A stretch of 37,003 bases of DNA, from contig CACWVT010000033.1 of assembly GCA_902764345.1 (NCBI GenBank), positions 1-37,003 on the forward strand, written 5' to 3'. The position numbers and the translations under genes are program-made. Every line of letters begins with the position of its first letter. Position 1 is the first letter of the stretch. Below, one piece after another: positions 23,821 to 33,268 of this stretch. The notes under the pieces were generated by a model. It saw only the letters and a program-made list of their open reading frames with translations. It was not told where the DNA came from and did not search any database. The DNA is from an uncultured Ruminobacter sp. (GTDB taxonomy: Bacteria > Pseudomonadota > Gammaproteobacteria > Enterobacterales > Succinivibrionaceae).

Positions 23821-24246
23821 ATGCGTACCGTTGAAGAGCGTCTGAGAGAGTTAATGGAAGCAGAAGAAAATTCTTTCGATTCTTATGTAGAAAAGATTGA
23901 CTCACGCTGTCAGGGACTTTCTTCAGAGAAATCATTTGCCGAAAACACAGCAGAAAAAATTCGTGACTATTTTTCAGCACTGCACAGAGAGGAGTCTTCT
24001 GATGACAGCAGGTCCGTTGTTATCGGCAGGAAGATTGACGGAGCTCTATTGACAGGTCTCAAGAAAACAACCGAGTATCTTGAGGCACTGAACGAAGAAG
24101 AATTTCCTGATGACTCTAAGGCGGTTATTGTCGGCAGGAAGCTTTGCTCAGGTCTGGATAAAGGTTTAGAGGTAAGCGATAAGGTGATGAAGTCTGACGG
24201 TTTTAAGTTTGTGGAATTGGCGGTTGGTCTGTTTTTCGGCCGATAA
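23821..24246 (+). CDS. Acidic 141-residue protein with internal repeat, viperin neighbour
   Basis: I do not recognise the family. The protein is soluble, acidic and mostly helical. It contains an internal duplication: DDSRSVVIGRKIDGALLTGL at about 61-80 and DDSKAVIVGRKLCSGLDKGL at about 97-116, each preceded by a Glu-rich LxxLxxEE segment. The C terminus is hydrophobic (FVELAVGLFFGR). AAGGAG sits 8 nt upstream of the ATG. The viperin-family gene starts 41 bp later with an equally strong ribosome-binding site, so the two are probably one operon. It could be a partner, regulator or immunity-type protein for the enzyme; that is inference from position only. Confidence 0.75.
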   Translation: MRTVEERLRELMEAEENSFDSYVEKIDSRCQGLSSEKSFAENTAEKIRDYFSALHREESSDDSRSVVIGRKIDGALLTGLKKTTEYLEALNEEEFPDDSKAVIVGRKLCSGLDKGLEVSDKVMKSDGFKFVELAVGLFFGR

Positions 24247-24287
24247 CAGCGGAAGCATCGGCTAATCAGGGGATAAAGGAGTAAGTT

Positions 24288-25409
24288 ATGCGCAATATCG
24301 GTGTTATCGGGCAGAACAGTGAATTTGTATCTGAATTTTCAGCACATGCAGATAATGCTGTTTCCGGTTTGGATAAAGCCTGTTTCATTCCGTTTGAAAT
24401 GGAGCAGGGGAACGACACCGGTATGTCCGGAGAGACCAAAACTACTTCAGAAGAAAGAGGGAACGGCATGTTACTGAGCAATTACGGTAAAATATCCGGA
24501 AGATGTGTGAAATTTAATCTTCACCTTATTGAAGGATGCAATTACCACTGCAGGCACTGTTATGCAAAGTTTAACAGCAGAAAGATTCTTTCCTTTGATA
24601 ATTGGAAAAACATTGTCGATAACTGCATCGATGCGGTACCTGACTGCAGTTTTAACATTGCAGGCGGAGAACCGCTGATGGCTCCGTATTTTAACAGCCT
24701 TGTAAATTACTGCCATGAACGCGGCAGAAAGGTATCGGTTATAACCAATGGTTCGATGATAACCGACGCATGGATAGTGAAAAACGCACCGATGCTTGAC
24801 ACCTTCGGGCTTTCACTTGACAGTTTCAATGCCGAAACCCTGGTCAGAATGGGGCGTTGTACCAGAACCGGAAAGATTCTTACGGCTGAAAGGATCAGGG
24901 CAATTACTCATGCCGTAAAGGCAGTAAATCCAGCATGTAACATTAAGGTTAATACCGTGGTCTGTTCGCTCAATAAGAATGAAACTGTCCGCGACGATAT
25001 TCTTGACATGCCCGTATCCCGCTGGAAAATATTCAAAATGATGAGTTTTGCCAATGATAGTTTTAATAATTTTGACATCAGTGTTACGGATGAAGAGTAT
25101 ATGCGCTACATACGTAACAATCTCGGTGTTCCACCTGAAGAGATTAATGGAAAGTCTTCTCGGATATTTAAACTGTCAGATTCATGTTCCGCAGTGGTGG
25201 AAAAGAATCTTGACGGCGGATATCTGATGATCGATGCCTGCGGGGACCTGGTGGACAATACCAGAAACACGAGTTACGTCCATGTCGTTAACTGTATTAC
25301 GGGGAACGTGAGAGAGGGGCTGAACAGACTTGCATTTAACTCTGAATTGTACTGGTCCAGATATACTGATTCCTCCGGCGACATGAGTAATTCCAGGATT
25401 GCGGCCTGA
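24288..25409 (+). CDS. Viperin-family (pVip) radical SAM protein
   Basis: A 373-residue radical SAM enzyme. EGCNYHCRHCY gives the CX3CX2C cluster (Cys84, Cys88, Cys91), followed by FNIAGGEPLMAPYF, VSVITNGSMITDAW, FGLSLDSFNAE, IKVNTVVCSLNKNE and VSRWKIFKMM. These blocks, in this order, are those of animal viperin and prokaryotic viperins, which make 3'-deoxy-3',4'-didehydro ribonucleotides that block phage RNA synthesis. Late motifs (LMIDACGDLVDN, WSRY) also fit. The N terminus extends about 60 residues before the core; the first ATG has AAGGAG and is preferred, although the ATG at 24468 has a weaker site and would give a normal-length core. It is in an apparent operon with the acidic 141-residue gene, inserted between ygiM and pit. 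Assigning it to viperin rather than MoaA-like relatives rests on the whole motif series. Confidence 0.82.
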   Translation: MRNIGVIGQNSEFVSEFSAHADNAVSGLDKACFIPFEMEQGNDTGMSGETKTTSEERGNGMLLSNYGKISGRCVKFNLHLIEGCNYHCRHCYAKFNSRKILSFDNWKNIVDNCIDAVPDCSFNIAGGEPLMAPYFNSLVNYCHERGRKVSVITNGSMITDAWIVKNAPMLDTFGLSLDSFNAETLVRMGRCTRTGKILTAERIRAITHAVKAVNPACNIKVNTVVCSLNKNETVRDDILDMPVSRWKIFKMMSFANDSFNNFDISVTDEEYMRYIRNNLGVPPEEINGKSSRIFKLSDSCSAVVEKNLDGGYLMIDACGDLVDNTRNTSYVHVVNCITGNVREGLNRLAFNSELYWSRYTDSSGDMSNSRIAA

Positions 25410-25431
25410 AACGGAGGTGTAATTCATTACG

Positions 25432-25470
25432 AAAGAACCCTTTATCCTTGCGAATAAAGGGCTCTTTGAA
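25432..25470. terminator. Hairpin between viperin-family gene and pit
   Basis: AAAGAACCCTTTATCC and AATAAAGGGCTCTTT pair nearly perfectly around a short loop, between two convergent genes. The U tract is weak. Confidence 0.6.
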
Positions 25471-25495
25471 TATCTTCGTCTTTTTCCGTTCTCAG

Positions 25496-26767
25496 TTAAG
25501 AAGCATAAAACAGAACAAGCTTGAATATATAGAAGAACAGGATTGAGAAAAGGGCTCCTGCCGGGAGGGTTACGACCCACGATACTATGATATTGCGAAC
25601 TATGGTCATGTTGATTGCCGCAATACCTCGGGCGAGCCCCACCCCCATGATGGCACCCACAAGTGTCTGGGTAGTTGAGATCGGCAACCCGGTACCGGAT
25701 GCGATAACCACAGTGCTTGCGGTGGCAAGCTGAGCGGCAAATCCGCGGCTCGGGGTGAGGGCGGTAATGCCTGAACCGACGGTGCTCATAACCTTGTAGC
25801 CGAAGGTTGCGAGTCCCACAACCATACCGATTGCGCCGAGTGGCAGAACCCACCACGGCATGCCTGATTCCGCGGCGATGTCTCCGCCGTTATTCAGGAT
25901 GGTGGCAACGGAAGCCAGAGGTCCGATGGCATTGGCCACGTCATTGGAGCCGTGTGCAAAGGCCATGGCACAGGCCGTCATCAGCATGAGAATTGAGAAT
26001 ACCTTTTCCACGTTGGCATAGTGCTTCTTGACATCAAGTGTCTTATCAAATTTTTTGTAACGCAGAATAACTGCCGAAATAACGGCACTGATGATGGCAA
26101 GCAGCAGACTGAGTCCCCAGCTTTCCTCTGAGGTCAGGCTGATGTTTACATGCTTTAAGCCTTTCTGGATTGTTACGACAGTGATGAGAAGAATTGTAAG
26201 AAACACGTAGTATGGCGCTATGCGTTTGGCGTGTTTCAGCGGATGGTATCTCCAGAATATGAATCTCTGGATGTGCAGGAAGAGCACGAAGGCGAGAATG
26301 CCGGCAATGACAGGTGTGATAATCCAGGAGCCCACGATGCCTGAGAACATATCCCAGTGAATGGCAGACCATCCGGTGCTGACAATGCCGAAGCCTACAA
26401 TCGCCCCGATAATGGAGTGGGTGGTGGAAACCGGCCAGCTGAAATACGATGCAAGTATCAGCCATATGCCTGCAGCCAGCATGGAACTTATCATGCCGAG
26501 AATCATGTCGGCGGATTCAATGTGTGCCGAGCTGTCTATAACCCTGTCCTTTATGGTGGATACCACTTCGCCGCCGGCAAGGAGAGCCCCGGCGAATTCA
26601 AAGATTATGGCTATGATGATAGCCTGTTTAACCGTAATGGTCTTGGTGCCGACGGAGGTACCCATGGCGTTTGACACGTCATTGGCTCCGATGCCCCAGG
26701 CCATCAGGAAAGCCACAGCTCCCGCAAAGAATACGATGAGGCTGCTGTGCGCTAAAAGAAATTCCAT
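25496..26767 (-). CDS. pit: Inorganic phosphate transporter, PiT family
   Basis: A 423-residue membrane protein with about ten hydrophobic segments. The duplicated PiT signature is present: GANDVSNAMGTSVG in the N-terminal half and GSNDVANAIGPLA in the C-terminal half. It carries out proton-coupled metal-phosphate uptake across the inner membrane. It lies 14 bp downstream of the DUF47 gene, the standard pit partner, so the two form an operon. This pair next to ygiF and glnE also occurs in Vibrio-type genomes. The length is shorter than E. coli PitA (499). Confidence 0.93.
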   Translation of the reverse strand: MEFLLAHSSLIVFFAGAVAFLMAWGIGANDVSNAMGTSVGTKTITVKQAIIIAIIFEFAGALLAGGEVVSTIKDRVIDSSAHIESADMILGMISSMLAAGIWLILASYFSWPVSTTHSIIGAIVGFGIVSTGWSAIHWDMFSGIVGSWIITPVIAGILAFVLFLHIQRFIFWRYHPLKHAKRIAPYYVFLTILLITVVTIQKGLKHVNISLTSEESWGLSLLLAIISAVISAVILRYKKFDKTLDVKKHYANVEKVFSILMLMTACAMAFAHGSNDVANAIGPLASVATILNNGGDIAAESGMPWWVLPLGAIGMVVGLATFGYKVMSTVGSGITALTPSRGFAAQLATASTVVIASGTGLPISTTQTLVGAIMGVGLARGIAAINMTIVRNIIVSWVVTLPAGALFSILFFYIFKLVLFYAS

Positions 26768-26781
26768 CGTTCGTTTATCCC

Positions 26782-27459
26782 TTATGACTTAGTTATCATC
26801 AGTTCAAGTCTTGAACCTACTCTCAGCGCCTGATCTGCCAGATCCCCGACTTTTTCGAGAATCTTGTAGATGAACATGGCGTCAATCGGATTCAGATCCA
26901 TTTCCCTGATGTATATTTGTCTTCTGAGGTTTATCTGCATGTGGTCAGTATCGTCCTCGATTAGGTCAATTTCCTTTACCATGCTTTGAACGAGTGTGAG
27001 TTCCTTGCCCCTGAAGCCGCTTTCCAGCAGGTCTTCCAGCTCATTGATGACTTTCTTTGTGAGTTCAACGGCTTCGATGCTGCGGTTAAGGTATTTCAGA
27101 AAGTCTTCCTTTATTTCCGCAGGGATCGTCAGCTGTCTGCCGAGCATGAGACCTGAAATGTCTCTTGCTATGTTGGCGATTTTGTCTTCCTGGGTTACCA
27201 GTTCCAGAAGGTATGTTCTGTCTACCGGCATGAAAAGTGAATTGGGAAGGTTGATGCGGATATCCTTCTTGATTACGTCTGCTGCTCTTTCAAATTTACA
27301 GATCTGCTGCTGTTCACCGGAGGCTTTGTCCCAGTCGTTACTGAATACGCCGTCGAAGAATGGTGGAAGGTGGGAACAGCATTCATAGATGTTGTTGATG
27401 TGTTCATACAGAGGTTTAAGAGGAGATTTTGCAAAAAGATTCAGAAAATTTACTTGCAT
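26782..27459 (-). CDS. DUF47/TIGR00153 PhoU-like phosphate transport regulator
   Basis: A 225-residue all-helical protein of the DUF47 family, distant from PhoU, which forms helical bundles and modulates PiT transporters. The start is set at MQVNFLNLFAKSPLKPLYEH, which matches the normal family N terminus; the frame stays open 22 codons further upstream without family support. Acidic ED-containing helices, such as VKEIDLIEDDTDHMQ, are the likely metal-binding faces. It is upstream of pit in the same operon. Confidence 0.9.
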   Translation of the reverse strand: MQVNFLNLFAKSPLKPLYEHINNIYECCSHLPPFFDGVFSNDWDKASGEQQQICKFERAADVIKKDIRINLPNSLFMPVDRTYLLELVTQEDKIANIARDISGLMLGRQLTIPAEIKEDFLKYLNRSIEAVELTKKVINELEDLLESGFRGKELTLVQSMVKEIDLIEDDTDHMQINLRRQIYIREMDLNPIDAMFIYKILEKVGDLADQALRVGSRLELMITKS

Positions 27460-27853
27460 AAAGATTACTCTTAATGTAATGAAAAATGTGATTAATATTC
27501 TACTTTGAAGCTCCCAAATAATCAATAAGAACGATTACGTTTTAGGCCGTATGCCATAAATAACCCGCCGGCAAAAAGCGTCTCCGGCGCAAAAGCCGTT
27601 TTCAGAAAAAAGTTAGTTCCGTCCCGGCGACGCAACCGTGGTGCTGACCGGGAACGGAAAATAAACATGCTCCCGTGTTTTTGTGATGCATTTTGGCAAG
27701 AGGAAGAGGCATATATGTTAAAATCTTCAGCCGTCAGATACCGTGCCTGGAGACGGGAGGCGGCGCCTTTTAGGTCATGCCGAATCTCATTAACGGAACG
27801 CGCGGCATGACGCACATGCGGTCGGAGAGCCGTACATATCGGAGGATACAGTC
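27460..27853. other. Divergent intergenic region between DUF47 gene and ygiF
   Basis: A 394-bp gap. A possible ygiF promoter is TTGGCA (27693-27698), 17 bp, TGTTAA (27716-27721), with a TATATG overlap. A minus-strand frame of 97 codons at 27522-27815 has no recognisable product and is not called. Confidence 0.4.
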
Positions 27854-28957
27854 ATGAGTAATGAAATAGAAATAAAATTAATGGTTCAGCCGTATGACGG
27901 AACCGCGGGAGGCTCCGTTGACGGTGCCTGCTTTATCCACGGTATGGACGGTGTGCTGGCATCCCTGAATGCCTCCGTAATCAGAACTGCGGAACTCGAG
28001 CTTGAAAACAGTTACTACGATACTCCGGATCTTGCCCTTTACCGGGCCGGCATTGCCCTGAGAGTCCGTAAAACCGGCAGTGAGACTGAGGGGACAATAA
28101 AGACCAGACGCATGAGCAGCGGCGGTATTCATGTTCATCCGGAATATAACGTGCCGCTTTCCGAAAAACCGGACGTACCCGATCTCAGAATGTTTCCGGA
28201 ACATATTTTTGCGGAAATTGACGTTGATGCCGTACAGAAAGAACTTTATGAAAACATGGCCCAGAACTGCAGAAGGCACATCTGGCTTGTTTCCTTCATG
28301 GATGCGGAGATTGAGCTGAGCTTCGACAGGGTTGCATACAAGACCTCCGACGGCGGAACGGTTGCGGGAACCGAGCTCGAGCTTGAACTTAAAAAGGGCG
28401 GTGTGACCGCACTTCAGAAATTTGCGGGCGAACTCACCGACGCGGTATATGCAGGCAGAATCGCAAGATTCCGTCCTGAAAGTCTGAGTAAGATGCACAG
28501 GGCCGCCATCTATGCCGGTATTTCCGAACTGAAGCTTCCGTCCGGGAATGAGATTTTCGGGAAGGATGCGGACTCTGACGGAGCCTGCGGTACGGAAAAG
28601 GCTTTTGCAGGTCTCATGAGTGCGACAGGCCGAATTGCAAGCGTAATTTATCTCGGTCCCGAAGGCAGAAATGAGGAAACGGCGAAAATGGCTCTTGACA
28701 TGATGTGGCGCTGTTTCAGAGCTTTGGCGGCCATGCATGTTCCGGCAGATTCCGACATTTTCGGACAGTATGCGGAGCTCCGGGATATTCTCAGAAAAAG
28801 GATCAGCGGTCTTTCAGAAGAAGGAGCCTCAGACGTCATGCACTTCCACAACCTTGCGGATGAGATGGCGGCTCTTGACGGAATTCTGACTGACAGGGAC
28901 TTTATCAGGGTAATCCTTGAAATCAATTTTGCGGGACTCAGAGGGGAAAAGGCATGA
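27854..28957 (+). CDS. ygiF: CYTH-domain inorganic triphosphatase
   Basis: A 367-residue protein. The N terminus has the CYTH motif ExExK (Glu4, Glu6, Lys8) followed by strands with TGTE-like triphosphate-tunnel residues: RVRKTG, TIKTR and ELELELKKG. E. coli YgiF hydrolyses tripolyphosphate. The C-terminal part (about 245-367) is a short CHAD-like helical region, so the protein is about 65 residues shorter than E. coli YgiF (433). GGAGG precedes the ATG. Its stop overlaps the glnE start by four bases (ATGA), so the two are translationally coupled, as the E. coli gene order would predict. Confidence 0.9.
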   Translation: MSNEIEIKLMVQPYDGTAGGSVDGACFIHGMDGVLASLNASVIRTAELELENSYYDTPDLALYRAGIALRVRKTGSETEGTIKTRRMSSGGIHVHPEYNVPLSEKPDVPDLRMFPEHIFAEIDVDAVQKELYENMAQNCRRHIWLVSFMDAEIELSFDRVAYKTSDGGTVAGTELELELKKGGVTALQKFAGELTDAVYAGRIARFRPESLSKMHRAAIYAGISELKLPSGNEIFGKDADSDGACGTEKAFAGLMSATGRIASVIYLGPEGRNEETAKMALDMMWRCFRALAAMHVPADSDIFGQYAELRDILRKRISGLSEEGASDVMHFHNLADEMAALDGILTDRDFIRVILEINFAGLRGEKA

Positions 28958-31821
28958 ATTTCAGTGAAGGCATGAGAAAAGAAGCCGACAAGTATTTTGC
29001 TCTTCTCAGGGAAAAAGCCACGGAGGAGCAGCTTGCAAAGATTGAAACGGTGCATGATGAGCTGTATCAGACGTTCGCACTCAGTGATTTTGCGGGACGC
29101 TTTCTGTCGATGAGACCGGAAATCCTGTGCCGGATTATAGATTCCGGTGAACTTGAGAGCGGAGACAGAACAGCATCATACGCCACGGAGCTGGATGCTC
29201 TTCTTAACGGCATAACGGATGACAATGTCCTTAAAAGAAAGCTGCGTCTTTTCAGAAACGAGAAGCTCTCCGTCATCGCCTGGAGACAGCTTAACAACAA
29301 ATCGGATCTCGCTGAGGAGTTCAGACATCTGAGTGAACTCGCCGAACAGATTATCATTAAAACCATGGACTGTCTGTACGGACGATGCTGTCAGGTTTTC
29401 GGGACACCGTATTCCTATGACGGCGTACAGCAGAGGATGCTGGTCATAGGCATGGGAAAGCTGGGCGGACGCGAACTTAACTTTTCCTCCGACATTGATC
29501 TGATTTTCTGCTATCCGCACCGCGGAGAGACCCGCGGGGCAAGACGTTCCATCGACAATCAGGTGTTTTTCACCAGACTGGGACAGCAGCTTATTCAGAT
29601 TCTTGATCAGCAGACCGTGGACGGTATTGTCTATCGTGTGGACATGCGTCTGCGTCCTTTCGGCGACAGCGGTCCGCTGATAAGCTCGTTTGCGGCTCTT
29701 GAGGATTATTATCTGAAGCACGGCCGTTCATGGGAACGCTATGCCATGGTGAAGGGGCGCGTGCTCGGTGAGGAAACTCCTGAGTCACTGGAGCTCGACA
29801 GCATGCTCAAACCATTCGTCTACAGACGTTACCTTGACTTCGGGGCCGTGGAATCACTGCGCAAGATGAAGGCCATGATTGAGGCTGAAGTAAGGCGCCG
29901 TCAGCTGACTGACAATTTCAAGCTTGGTGCCGGCGGCATCAGGGAAATTGAATTCATTGCCCAGGTGTTCCAGCTGATGCGCGGCGGACGCATGGTGTCA
30001 CTGCAGGAAAGACATCTTCTGACAGTGCTTGAGAATCTCAAACACGGCAACTGCATAACGCCAGAGGTGTATGACTGCCTTATGCCGTGCTATGTTTTCC
30101 TGCGCCGCACGGAAAACATTCTCCAGGAAATCAATGACGAACAGACTCAGACCCTGCCTTCATCCCCGCTTAATCAGGAGCGTCTCGCCAAGGCCATGGG
30201 ATTTGAAACGTTTGAGGAGTTTTATGCTCACATCAATTCCATTATGGAGACCGTGCATAAGGAATTTGCCCTGCTGATAAGCGATCCTGAATCGGAAACA
30301 GTGGAGGAGGATCCCGTATTCTCCGATCTCTGGCTTCTTAATCTCAACCGTGAAGAGATTAAGGAAATCGTTGTAAATCAGTTCAGGGATCAGAGTCAGA
30401 TTGACCATCTTGCGGACGAGATAAAACTTTTTAAGGACGAATGTGCCAACAAGCCGATAGGTCCGAAGGGCAGAGCCATTCTGAACAGGCTTATTCCGTA
30501 CCTTTTCAGAAGCTTTGCAAACATGAAGCACGGTGCGGCCACAACCTTCAGCAGAGTTTCAAAACTGCTGCTTACCATTTGTCTCAGAACCACATACATG
30601 CAGCTGCTGCAGGAAAATCCTCAGGCCTGCGATCAGCTTCTCAAGCTCTGCTCCGGCAGTGAGCTGATTACCGCTCAGCTTACGGAGCATCCGGTGCTTC
30701 TCGATGAGCTGCTGATGCCGAACAGTCTGTATAAGCCTACAAGTCCGGATGACTATTCTCATGACCTCCATGAGTTCCTGATGCGCGTCGAAAGCTCCGA
30801 TCTTGAGCATCAGATGGAAAGTCTGCGTCAGTTCAAGCAGATTCAGCTCCTGCGCATATGCGCTGCCGACCTGGTGGGTGCGCTTCCGCTGATGAAGGTC
30901 AGTGACTACCTGACATTTCTCGCACAGGCCATTCTCGACGAGGTGGTTAATCTTACCTGGAACCAGCTGGTGGCCAAATACGGACTTCCGTATAACGCCC
31001 ATAAGCACGGGGACAAGGGAATATGCGTGATTGCCTATGGCAAGATGGGCGGTATTGAGCTGAGCTACGGTTCCGATCTTGATCTGGTATTTCTCTGTGA
31101 CAGTGATCTGGAGAAGGAGACGGATCATCCGGAACATCCTATTTCCGACAGAATGTTCTACGGCCGTTTTGCCCAGAGACTGATGCATCTTTTCAGTACC
31201 AGACTTTCTTCGGGAGTGCTGTATGAGGTGGATGCCAGACTGAGACCGGAAGGTGAGGCCGGGCCGCTGATTTGTTCCATATCAGGATATGAATCCTACC
31301 TTAACAATAAGGCCTGGACCTGGGAGCTTCAGGCTCTGGTAAGGGCAAGAGCAGTGCTCGGTCCCGATCGCCTGGTGTCAAGGTTTAATGAAATCCGCAA
31401 CGGTGTGCTTCGCAAGAGCAGGGACGTGGAGAAACTCCGTGAGGAGGTCGTGAGCATGCGTACCAAAATGCGTAGCAGTCTTATCAGAGGACCTAAGGAA
31501 GCCTTCGATACCAAGCAGGGTGAGGGCGGTATGGCAGACATAGAGTTCATGGCCCAGTATCTGATTCTGGCTAATGCCCCTACAAGTCCAGATCTGGTGC
31601 TGTGGTCAGACAATGTTCGTATCTTCGAGGAATGTGCCCGTCTTGGATTCATTACCGAGGAGGAATCCAAGTGTCTTATCAACGCCTATCTTGATATCAG
31701 GGCCATGTATCATCACCATTCACTGCTTGGAATCAGCAGGGTCTATGACGGTCACAAGCTGGATGAACAGCGGGAGGCCGTAAAGAAACTGTGGCGTAAG
31801 ATTATGCTGAAGGAGGAGTAA
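28954..31821 (+). CDS. glnE: Bifunctional glutamine synthetase adenylyltransferase/deadenylase
   Basis: A 955-residue protein of full family length (E. coli 946). It adenylylates and deadenylylates glutamine synthetase in response to PII and glutamine. Both nucleotidyltransferase domains are intact: GMGKLGGRELNFSSDIDLIF at 166-185 and AYGKMGGIELSYGSDLDLVF at 694-713, each with the DxD catalytic pair. Further blocks, such as RVDMRLRPFGDSGPL and EVDARLRPEGEAGPL, are also doubled. The start overlaps the ygiF stop. hldE, which follows in E. coli, is not here; an LPS operon converges instead. Confidence 0.98.
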   Translation: MNFSEGMRKEADKYFALLREKATEEQLAKIETVHDELYQTFALSDFAGRFLSMRPEILCRIIDSGELESGDRTASYATELDALLNGITDDNVLKRKLRLFRNEKLSVIAWRQLNNKSDLAEEFRHLSELAEQIIIKTMDCLYGRCCQVFGTPYSYDGVQQRMLVIGMGKLGGRELNFSSDIDLIFCYPHRGETRGARRSIDNQVFFTRLGQQLIQILDQQTVDGIVYRVDMRLRPFGDSGPLISSFAALEDYYLKHGRSWERYAMVKGRVLGEETPESLELDSMLKPFVYRRYLDFGAVESLRKMKAMIEAEVRRRQLTDNFKLGAGGIREIEFIAQVFQLMRGGRMVSLQERHLLTVLENLKHGNCITPEVYDCLMPCYVFLRRTENILQEINDEQTQTLPSSPLNQERLAKAMGFETFEEFYAHINSIMETVHKEFALLISDPESETVEEDPVFSDLWLLNLNREEIKEIVVNQFRDQSQIDHLADEIKLFKDECANKPIGPKGRAILNRLIPYLFRSFANMKHGAATTFSRVSKLLLTICLRTTYMQLLQENPQACDQLLKLCSGSELITAQLTEHPVLLDELLMPNSLYKPTSPDDYSHDLHEFLMRVESSDLEHQMESLRQFKQIQLLRICAADLVGALPLMKVSDYLTFLAQAILDEVVNLTWNQLVAKYGLPYNAHKHGDKGICVIAYGKMGGIELSYGSDLDLVFLCDSDLEKETDHPEHPISDRMFYGRFAQRLMHLFSTRLSSGVLYEVDARLRPEGEAGPLICSISGYESYLNNKAWTWELQALVRARAVLGPDRLVSRFNEIRNGVLRKSRDVEKLREEVVSMRTKMRSSLIRGPKEAFDTKQGEGGMADIEFMAQYLILANAPTSPDLVLWSDNVRIFEECARLGFITEEESKCLINAYLDIRAMYHHHSLLGISRVYDGHKLDEQREAVKKLWRKIMLKEE

Positions 31822-31882
31822 CCGGACCCGGGGCCCGGCTCGCAAAGTTTCTTTATAAGAGCGGCAGGAACCATGGTACGTA

Positions 31883-31925
31883 AAGAAGCGGCCGGATTCA
31901 TTGAAAGAACCGGCCGCTTCTTCGT
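31883..31925. terminator. Terminator between glnE and the GT9 gene
   Basis: AAGAAGCGGCCGG (31883-31895) and CCGGCCGCTTCTT (31910-31922) form a perfect 13-bp stem with short T/A runs on either side, placed between two convergent genes. Confidence 0.8.
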
Positions 31926-31956
31926 TTCAGTGACTGCTTACGTTAATCAGGTGTCG

Positions 31957-33120
31957 TCAGTGCCCTGAAGATTCATCCAGACTTCCGATAAAGTCCCGTA
32001 CGGCTCCAGTGAGTTCGGAACTTTCCGCTTCGGCAAAGTTTGCGGTCTTAAGAATGACGTTGACGGCTTTTGGTGCCTTGGCATACCAGCGGCTGTAATT
32101 TGCCGGATTGTTTCCGTAGAAGGTTAGTTCAGGAATGTCAAAGCAGGCCGCCACATGGGCACTTCCGGTATCAACTCCTATCATGGCGTCACATGAGGCC
32201 ATTGCGGTAATGATTTCCCTTGCAGAGGACAGAACTCCGGTAACTGATACCCTGCCGTTATTCCCGAAATTATCCGCCAGCAGACGTTCTCCCCGTTCCC
32301 TGTCTGCAGGCCCTGTCCAGAGAACAACATGCATGTCAGTTTTTTCCAGCAGTTCCTTGATGACGTTGATAATGCACCCGTCAGTGAATCTTCTGGAGGA
32401 AGAGGCTCCGTAAGGATTGAATATTACGGTTTTTTCCCCTGGGCGGTTTTCAGGACTCTTAAGAAAGGCAAAGCGGGGTCCTGCAGCGGGGATGTCGTCA
32501 GCAAACATTCTGAAGTAGCTTCTGTCGATGTCATCAGGTGCGATACCGCCTTTTTCCAGAATTCTGAAGAGCAGATCCGTTATATGCAGACATTTTTCCG
32601 ACTGTTCCCAGGTGAGTCCACGTTCATCAACCGATGACGTGTACTCATAAATCCCCAGATTGTCGCATTTTAAGAATTTATCAAGCGTGGCAATCCATTT
32701 GGGATGAATGCGGTTGATGAGTCTCAGGTGTCTGCCTTTAAGCTTTTCAAAAAGATGAATATAAAGATCGCATCCGTGGAGCTCAGCGGCATATTTGTCG
32801 GTTTCATGATTTTTTGGCTTCTTTGGGAAAATTATTACCTTATCAATGAAATCCGCAGCTTCATAGATCTGAGCCGTGTTACTGTTTGACAGTACGGTGA
32901 TTTCGCAGTCTGGGCTGAATCTTCTGAGCTCTCTTATGAACGGCAGAAAACATACGGCGTCACCGAGCTTTCCGTCAGCGCGGTAGATTACGGCCTTTTT
33001 AAGACCTGTCGGGCTGAACGGTTCTTCCGAGGATTTGAAGTCGTACATGCTTCTGCTTATAAAATGTCTGATGGAGTCCTTCAGCACCAGAAAAGATTTT
33101 TTTAAATCATGTAAGGACAT
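31957..33120 (-). CDS. Glycosyltransferase family 9 (heptosyltransferase-like)
   Basis: A 387-residue GT-B enzyme of the heptosyltransferase family. The N-terminal domain has AVIYRADGKLGDAVCFLPFI, with the conserved Asp that activates the acceptor. The C-terminal domain has VIFNPYGASSSRRF and IGVDTGSAHVAACFDIPELT, the ADP-sugar binding part. Such enzymes add heptose or related sugars to the LPS inner core on the cytoplasmic face. Which core position cannot be told. It is the last gene of the minus-strand LPS cluster, 148 bp after lpxL. Confidence 0.87.
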   Translation of the reverse strand: MSLHDLKKSFLVLKDSIRHFISRSMYDFKSSEEPFSPTGLKKAVIYRADGKLGDAVCFLPFIRELRRFSPDCEITVLSNSNTAQIYEAADFIDKVIIFPKKPKNHETDKYAAELHGCDLYIHLFEKLKGRHLRLINRIHPKWIATLDKFLKCDNLGIYEYTSSVDERGLTWEQSEKCLHITDLLFRILEKGGIAPDDIDRSYFRMFADDIPAAGPRFAFLKSPENRPGEKTVIFNPYGASSSRRFTDGCIINVIKELLEKTDMHVVLWTGPADRERGERLLADNFGNNGRVSVTGVLSSAREIITAMASCDAMIGVDTGSAHVAACFDIPELTFYGNNPANYSRWYAKAPKAVNVILKTANFAEAESSELTGAVRDFIGSLDESSGH

Positions 33121-33223
33121 AGCGGTCTCATTCCTGTTTCAGTGAATTCTGCTTGATTTATTCCGTATCCCGTATTCTGATTACGGTCAGGAACACATGT
33201 CGGTTCGGGACTGTCATGAACCG

Positions 33224-33248
33224 TTCCGTCCGTATGATGCGGACGGAA
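33224..33248. repeat. Hairpin between lpxL and the GT9 gene
   Basis: TTCCGTCCG and CGGACGGAA form a perfect 9-bp stem with a 7-nt loop, 20 nt after the lpxL stop. With no U tract, it may be a partial terminator or an mRNA-stabilising element within the operon. Confidence 0.5.
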
Positions 33249-33268
33249 TGAATAATGGACATGACGGG

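Noticed and set aside
27522-27815. 97-residue minus-strand frame upstream of the DUF47 gene
   Set aside because: Arg-rich, non-protein-like composition and no start signal; it covers the divergent promoter region.
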